Source: JAQGMJ01 sp036498945
GTDB taxonomy: Bacteria > Pseudomonadota > Gammaproteobacteria > Burkholderiales > JAEUOS01
NCBI GenBank assembly: GCA_036498945.1
Contig: DASYEQ010000050.1
Span: 1 to 64,000, forward strand
Direction: 5' to 3'
DNA length: 64,000 nt
Of this stretch, positions 59,813-64,000 are shown piece by piece (within the stretch, counting starts at the first letter, position 1; each line of letters opens with the position of its first letter). The position numbers and the translations under genes are program-made. Under the pieces are notes generated by a model that searched no databases, was not told where the DNA came from, and saw only the letters and a list, made by a program, of their open reading frames with translations.

Positions 59813-60478
59813 ATGAGTCACCCGATCGAAGACTGGCACACCCGCTTTCAGCAACTCGGGCTGGAAGCGCTTTTCACCGCCGCCAAAGCCCGCGCGCCGC
59901 TCAAACTCAAAGCGAAGCGCTTCTGGTTCCTGCGCCACGGCGAGACCGAAGGCAATGCCACGCGCATCATCCAGCACGCCGAGATTTCGCTGAACGAGCG
60001 TGGCTTCGAACAGGCGCGGCTGGCCGGCGAGGCACTCAGGGGCGAAGCCTTCACGCGCGTCTATGGCAGCACGATGACGCGCGCCTGGCAGACTGCGGAA
60101 ACCGTCGGCCGCATCTGCGGCAAGACACCGATCCCCGAGCCACGCCTGCGCGAGCGCTGGTTCGGCGACCTGGTCGGCACCACTTCCGTGGGCCTCAACT
60201 GGAGTCAGGACCCGAAAAACGGCGAGCGCGCGGCCGACTTCGCCACCCGCATGTGCGACGCCGCCGAGGCACTGCTCGCCGACGACGTGCCGACGCTCCT
60301 GGTGGCGCACGGCGGCAATCTCTACGTGCTCGCCTTCGCCCTCAACGTCGAGATGAAGACCGAGTACATCGCCAACGCCACGCCCCTGTATTTCGAGTTC
60401 GAAGAAGCCGCTCAGCAATGGCGCATCAAGCCGCTCTCGGCGCCCGCGCACGGCGGCCCCATCCTCGCGCCGAACTAG
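59813..60478 (+). CDS. histidine phosphatase family protein
   Basis: This is a 221-residue phosphatase of the RHG (phosphoglycerate mutase-like) group. RFWFLRHGETEGNATR carries the phospho-accepting His42; YGSTMTRAWQTAETVG and LLVAHGGNLYVLAFAL (second His) complete the site. The substrate is unknown. The stop codon overlaps that of the MarR-GNAT gene on the other strand within a CTAG palindrome (60475-60478). Confidence 0.93.
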   Translation: MSHPIEDWHTRFQQLGLEALFTAAKARAPLKLKAKRFWFLRHGETEGNATRIIQHAEISLNERGFEQARLAGEALRGEAFTRVYGSTMTRAWQTAETVGRICGKTPIPEPRLRERWFGDLVGTTSVGLNWSQDPKNGERAADFATRMCDAAEALLADDVPTLLVAHGGNLYVLAFALNVEMKTEYIANATPLYFEFEEAAQQWRIKPLSAPAHGGPILAPN

Positions 60479-61521
60479 AGCTTCAAGTCCCAGTTCTGGC
60501 CGACGAGGTCCACATCGAAGGAGCGGTGCTTCTCCTCCTTCACCAGCACGAAGCCGGCGCCCTCGTAGAGGCGCCGCGCCGCATGCAGGCAGTCGTTGGT
60601 CCACAGCGTCAGCTTGCGATAGCGTTTGTCGCGCGCGAAGCGGATGCACTCCTCCACCAGGCGCTGCCCCAGCTTCATGCCGCGCGCCGAAGGCTCGACC
60701 AGCAGCATGCGCAGCTTCGCCACCTGCTTTGATTCACGCACCACGAACACGCAGCCGACATTGACGCCGTCGCGCTCGGCGATCCAGCAACGCTCCCACT
60801 CGGCATCGAACTGATCGACGAAGTCCGCGGCGATGCGCGCGACGAAAGATTCGAAGCCGATGCCCCAGCCATACTCCTGCGCGTACAGCGCACCATGGCG
60901 CGCGATCACCCAGCCGATGTCGCCGGGGCGGTGTTCGCGCAACACATGGGAAGGCCTGGCCCGCTCCTCCGCCGGCGCGGTCAGTTGCTCGATGGAACGC
61001 ATCGCCGCCACCAGGCGTGCCTGTTCCTCCGGCGCCAGCGCCGCCAGCAGGGCTTCGGCCTCCTCCTGTGAGCGTTGCCCCAGCGGGGCGAAGGTCTTGC
61101 GCCCCTTGGGGGTGAGCGAAAGGATGTTCTGGCGCGCATCCGCCGGCGACGGCGCCTTGCGGATCAGGCCCTGCTTCTCGAAGCCAGCCAGCATCCGGCT
61201 GAGATAGCCGCCGTCCAGGCCCAGTTCGCGCGCCAGGGTGGTGGCGGAGAGGCCGTCGCGGTGCGCCAGTTCGTACAGCAGGCGCACCTGGGTGAGCGAA
61301 TACGCGCTCTGCAGCAGGCCTTCGCGCAGGGCGCCAACCTGGCGCGTGTAAAAGCGGTTGAAGCGGCGCACCGCCTGCGCGCGGGCGGCGAGGCCGGCGG
61401 CGGCATCGGGCGCAGCGGCGGGAGGGGTGACGGAAAGGGTGACGGGAAAAGCGGAACGGGCCATGGCGCGAAGGCCGTCCCCGGACGCGCGGCGGCCGGG
61501 GACGGCATGGATGACATTCAT
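60475..61521 (-). CDS. MarR-GNAT fusion regulator
   Basis: This encodes about 348 residues. The first half is a MarR winged helix (YSLTQVRLLYELAHRDGLSA, LARELGLDGGYLSRMLAGFE, KAPSPADARQNILSLTPKG), the second a GNAT domain with VFVVRESKQVAKLRMLLVEP, SARGMKLGQRLVEECIRFAR (acetyl-CoA loop R/GxGxG-like) and LTLWTNDCLHAARRLYEGAG. Such fusions are known in proteobacteria and could acetylate a small ligand or protein. Start is uncertain: ATG 61521, TTG 61536 and ATG 61464 are in frame; the last leaves a hairpin in the leader. Confidence 0.9.
   Translation of the reverse strand: MNVIHAVPGRRASGDGLRAMARSAFPVTLSVTPPAAAPDAAAGLAARAQAVRRFNRFYTRQVGALREGLLQSAYSLTQVRLLYELAHRDGLSATTLARELGLDGGYLSRMLAGFEKQGLIRKAPSPADARQNILSLTPKGRKTFAPLGQRSQEEAEALLAALAPEEQARLVAAMRSIEQLTAPAEERARPSHVLREHRPGDIGWVIARHGALYAQEYGWGIGFESFVARIAADFVDQFDAEWERCWIAERDGVNVGCVFVVRESKQVAKLRMLLVEPSARGMKLGQRLVEECIRFARDKRYRKLTLWTNDCLHAARRLYEGAGFVLVKEEKHRSFDVDLVGQNWDLKL
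61474..61506. other. 11-bp perfect stem-loop near the MarR-GNAT start
   Basis: GCCGTCCCCGG (61474-61484) and CCGGGGACGGC (61496-61506) pair around an 11-base GC-rich loop. If translation begins at ATG 61464, this lies nine bases upstream in the leader and could limit access; if at 61521 it is inside the coding sequence. Confidence 0.6.
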
Positions 61522-61533
61522 GCCATGGTCAAT

Positions 61534-61560
61534 CAATTAACTGCTTTTGTCAACTAATTG
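61534..61560. promoter_or_regulatory. imperfect palindrome at the MarR-GNAT start, candidate self-operator
   Basis: CAATTAACTG (61534-61543) and CAACTAATTG (61551-61560) are inverted with 8 of 10 matches around a seven-base spacer. MarR proteins commonly repress their own gene from such AT-rich sites. It also covers the end of the hydrolase gene. Confidence 0.62.
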
Positions 61561-62461
61561 CGCTTTGCCCTTCCCGCGCCGGGCGCAGGAAGTCGGCCGC
61601 GAGAAGCGCCAGCGCCTCCGGCTGCTCCATGTGTGCCATGTGGCCGGCGCCTTCGATGCGGGCGAGTTGCGCGGTCGCCAGACTGGCGCGCCGCTCGGCC
61701 AGGCCTTCCGGGCTGATGCGATGGCGCTCGGTGTTGCGCGACAGCCCGGCCTCCACCCACAGTACCGGGCAGGTGATGGCGCCCCACACGGCTTTCGCCT
61801 CGTCCAGGCGGAACAGGTCGGCTGCGGCACCATCGTGCCCCGGATCGGACATCAGCGCGACCACGCCGGCGGTGAGTTGCGTCGCCCAGTGGCGCGCGAC
61901 GAACAGCGCGCGCTCCAGCGGCAGCGCCGGGTTGTTCCTGACGATGCGCGCGGCCAGCTCGTCGAAGGAAGCGAAGGTCTTGGGGCGGCGCGGCGCCTGG
62001 AGTTCGTCCAGCCATTGCGCCAGGTGCGCCGGCGCCTCCGCGCCTTCGCGCGCGCGCAGGCCCATGCCTTCGAGATTGATCAGGCGCGCCACCCGCGCCG
62101 GCCGCGCGGCGGCGTACATGCAGGCGAGGTAGCCGCCCATGCTGTGGCCGAGGATGGAAAGCGGCGCCTGCGGATTCAGTTTTCCGACCAGCGCATCGAG
62201 ATCGGCGAGGTAATCGGTATAGGCATACGTCCCACCCGTCGCCCACTCGGAAAGCCCGAAGCCGCGCCAGTCGGGCGCGACCAGGCGCCAGCCGGCATTC
62301 GCTGCATCGCCCAAAAAAGCGTCGGCGAAAAACTGGAACGAGGCGGAGTTGTCCATCCAGCCGTGCAGAAGCAACAGGGGCTTGCCCTGCGGATCGCCCC
62401 AGCTGCGCAGGTGACAGTTCAGGCCGCGAAGGGAATGGAATTCGGAGTTCGACGCAATCAT
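61550..62461 (-). CDS. alpha/beta-hydrolase
   Basis: This is a 303-residue alpha/beta-hydrolase. The oxyanion strand is LLLLHGWMDNSASFQFFADA, WRGFGLSEW follows, the nucleophile elbow is ILGHSMGGYLACMY and the late His is EGAGHMAHMEQPE. It resembles the MhpC/epoxide hydrolase-like enzymes. ATG 62461 is used. It is directly upstream of the MarR-GNAT gene on the same strand, and both may be co-transcribed; the regulator's operator overlaps its end. Confidence 0.9.
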   Translation of the reverse strand: MIASNSEFHSLRGLNCHLRSWGDPQGKPLLLLHGWMDNSASFQFFADAFLGDAANAGWRLVAPDWRGFGLSEWATGGTYAYTDYLADLDALVGKLNPQAPLSILGHSMGGYLACMYAAARPARVARLINLEGMGLRAREGAEAPAHLAQWLDELQAPRRPKTFASFDELAARIVRNNPALPLERALFVARHWATQLTAGVVALMSDPGHDGAAADLFRLDEAKAVWGAITCPVLWVEAGLSRNTERHRISPEGLAERRASLATAQLARIEGAGHMAHMEQPEALALLAADFLRPAREGQSAIS

Positions 62462-62601
62462 GGTTTGCCGGCGCCGGCTGCAAAGCCGACGCACACCGCT
62501 TGGTTTTCCGCTATATTGTCCCATCATGCGAGGCATACCCCGCATGCCGAATTGACGCCGCAAAAGCCCTTTCCTCGCCCAGCCTTTTCCTCGACGCCCG
62601 C

Positions 62602-63252
62602 ATGTCCACGCCCGCGCCCCCGCTCGCCGCCCCGATCAAGCCGCCCGCCGGCATGGCCCTGCGGGAACGCAACAAGCTGGACAAGCGCGAACGCATCCGC
62701 GCCGCCGCCACCGAGCTCTTCACCCGCGAAGGCTACGCCAGCGCCACCCTGCGCGACATCGCGCGCGACGCCGGTGTTGGGCTAGGCACCCTGTTCAACT
62801 ACGCCGCCGACAAGCGCGACCTGGTGTTCCTCATTTTCAACCAGGACTTGAACAGCCTGGCCGACGAGACCCTGGCCGCCCCCGCCGCCGGCGGCCTGCT
62901 GGAAGAGCTGGTGGCCATCTTCCTTGCCCACTACCGCTACTTCGCCGCGCGCCCTGCCCTTTCGCGCATCCTGCTGCAGGAACTGACCTTCTACTCCGAA
63001 GGCAAGCACGCGGTGGAGTTCCACGCCATTCGCGGGCGCCTGATCGAAAACATCGCGCATCGCGTCGAGGCCGCGCAAGCCGCCGGCACCGTCAAGCGCG
63101 GCGAGCCGGCCGAACTGGTCGGGCGCATGTTGTTCTTCACCTATTCCGCCTCGGTGCGCTGGTGGATCGCCGGGGCCGAACTGCATGCGGAGGCCGGGGT
63201 GGCGGAATTGCGGCGGCTATTGCAGATGCAGATGGAAGGGCTGGCCCCCTGA
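62602..63252 (+). CDS. TetR/AcrR family transcriptional regulator
   Basis: This is a 216-residue TetR-type regulator. The N-terminal helix-turn-helix is AAATELFTREGYASATLRDI, then ARDAGVGLGTLFNYAADKRD. The ligand domain (HYRYFAARPALSRILLQELT, YSEGKHAVEFHAIRGRLIE) is all-helical. It is divergent from the hydrolase gene at 62461 and may control it, as is typical of TetR-gene pairs. The start ATG 62602 is good; an upstream start at 62500 is unlikely. Confidence 0.92.
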   Translation: MSTPAPPLAAPIKPPAGMALRERNKLDKRERIRAAATELFTREGYASATLRDIARDAGVGLGTLFNYAADKRDLVFLIFNQDLNSLADETLAAPAAGGLLEELVAIFLAHYRYFAARPALSRILLQELTFYSEGKHAVEFHAIRGRLIENIAHRVEAAQAAGTVKRGEPAELVGRMLFFTYSASVRWWIAGAELHAEAGVAELRRLLQMQMEGLAP

Positions 63253-63342
63253 GCCACGGCGTCACCGGATATCCCCTTTGGGCACGCGTCATTCCCGCGA
63301 AAGCTGGAATGACATCGTAGCAGCAGGAGATACCCGTCCGGG

Positions 63343-64000
63343 CTAGAGACCGAGGATTCTTTCAGCATTGCCGTGGAAAATCTTTTCCATGACTTCTTCC
63401 TTGTAACCCAGCTCACCCCATTCTTTCAGGATGCGCTCGTACGGCATGCTCGGGTAATCGCTGCCGAACATGATCTTGTCCTGCAGCCGGCCGCGCATGT
63501 CCACCTTGAGGTTGCCGGGAAAATACTTCGGCGCCCAGCCTGACATCTCCCAGTAGACGTTGCCCTTGTGCAGGCACACCGCCGTGGTCTCGTCCACCCA
63601 GGGCCAGCCGGGGTGGGCCATGATGATGGTGAGATGTGGGAAGTCGGCGGCGAGATCGTCGATGGCCGAAGGGTGAGCATGGCGGATGCGCGCACCGTTG
63701 CCGCCCGGCATGCCGGCGCCCATGCCGGTGGTGCCGACGTCGATCATCACCGCCGCCTTCAGCTCGTTGATCACCTCGAACAGCGGGTAATGGCGTCGGT
63801 CATTCACCGCGAAGTGCTGCATGATGGGATGGAAGTGAAAGCCGATCAGACCCAGCTCGTTCACCGCCTTTTTCGCCTGCCGGATCGCGATCTCGCCCTT
63901 GGCCGGCTCGACCGCGCCCCAGGCCTGGATGATGCGGTCCGGGTGGCGGTGCCACATGGCATGCACGTCTTCGTTGGTGACGGGCTTGGTGGCGATCGTC
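63343..64000 (-). CDS. amidohydrolase family protein (PF04909-like), 5' end outside the window
   Basis: This is a metal-dependent amidohydrolase of the TIM-barrel group; 218 residues are visible, including the C-terminus. LGLIGFHFHPIMQHF (HxH-like region), VMIDVGTTGMGAGMPGGNG, LTIIMAHPGWPWVDET (His ligand) and IMFGSDYPSMPYERIL (the late Asp) are the family marks. Decarboxylases such as 2-pyrone-4,6-dicarboxylate-type or gamma-resorcylate relatives share these. The open frame continues without stop to the right edge, so the start and N-terminal domain lie outside. It is convergent with the TetR gene. Confidence 0.9.
   Translation of the reverse strand, partial: TIATKPVTNEDVHAMWHRHPDRIIQAWGAVEPAKGEIAIRQAKKAVNELGLIGFHFHPIMQHFAVNDRRHYPLFEVINELKAAVMIDVGTTGMGAGMPGGNGARIRHAHPSAIDDLAADFPHLTIIMAHPGWPWVDETTAVCLHKGNVYWEMSGWAPKYFPGNLKVDMRGRLQDKIMFGSDYPSMPYERILKEWGELGYKEEVMEKIFHGNAERILGL

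Overview
The window is GC-rich throughout and densely packed on both strands. The gene content points to a betaproteobacterium of the Burkholderiales type: five Bug (TctC-like) solute-binding proteins, RhlE, DUF1840, TfpX, glutaryl-CoA dehydrogenase, the bifunctional CoA-thioester hydroxylase/OYE-type oxidoreductase, and a sox cluster in the order C-D-Y-Z-A-X-B. No rRNA, tRNA, CRISPR array, insertion sequence or phage gene was seen. The organism looks metabolically versatile: aromatic and branched-chain acyl-CoA breakdown, thiosulfate oxidation, and an isolated bchE hinting at phototrophic ancestry or ability. All calls are from reading the sequence and recalling families; no database search was run.

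Layout. 0-9 kb: a SUKH-type protein, three Bug proteins (one without a signal peptide, coupled to an M20 peptidase), an RraA-like enzyme, a cNMP-binding/GGDEF diguanylate cyclase and small envelope proteins. 9-21 kb: a Gly/Cys-tailed membrane protein, rhlE, a histidine kinase whose phospho-accepting His is replaced by Gln, gcdH, a RidA/hydroxylase divergon with a perfect palindrome between the genes, a flavin reductase, an MFS transporter, cobT with an overlapping CWC protein, and an Hsp20 gene with a sigma-32-like promoter and a hairpin that masks its ribosome binding site. 21-31 kb: an AT-richer structured intergenic region, argB, then on the minus strand soxC-D-Y-Z-A-X-B and a TlpA-like thioredoxin.

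31-46 kb: two more Bug genes (one behind two tandem palindromic operators), a peptidase M15-like protein, HAD, hydrolase, HNH, PilJ-N-domain and CYTH genes, an aminotransferase, a tightly overlapping MAPEG-SDR-ChrR-like cupin-Crp/Fnr operon, a His-rich Ser/Thr protein, and DUF2262/DUF6891 genes. 46-64 kb: bchE, a YchJ protein with a methylcrotonyl-CoA carboxylase-type carboxyltransferase behind a near-perfect LiuR-like palindrome, a secreted beta-propeller-like protein, nitronate monooxygenase, an AidB-like acyl-CoA dehydrogenase, fbp, tfpX, a second RraA with a carboxymuconolactone decarboxylase, a phosphatase, a MarR-GNAT fusion, an alpha/beta hydrolase, a TetR regulator, and an amidohydrolase cut by the right edge.

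The sox genes form a complete periplasmic thiosulfate-oxidising system. Most other genes are single enzymes or short operons. The most informative non-coding signals are the operator-like palindromes (14881, 30644, 33100/33133, 50416, 61534), the Hsp20 thermometer-like hairpin (20957) and the structured 21.4-21.86 kb region.
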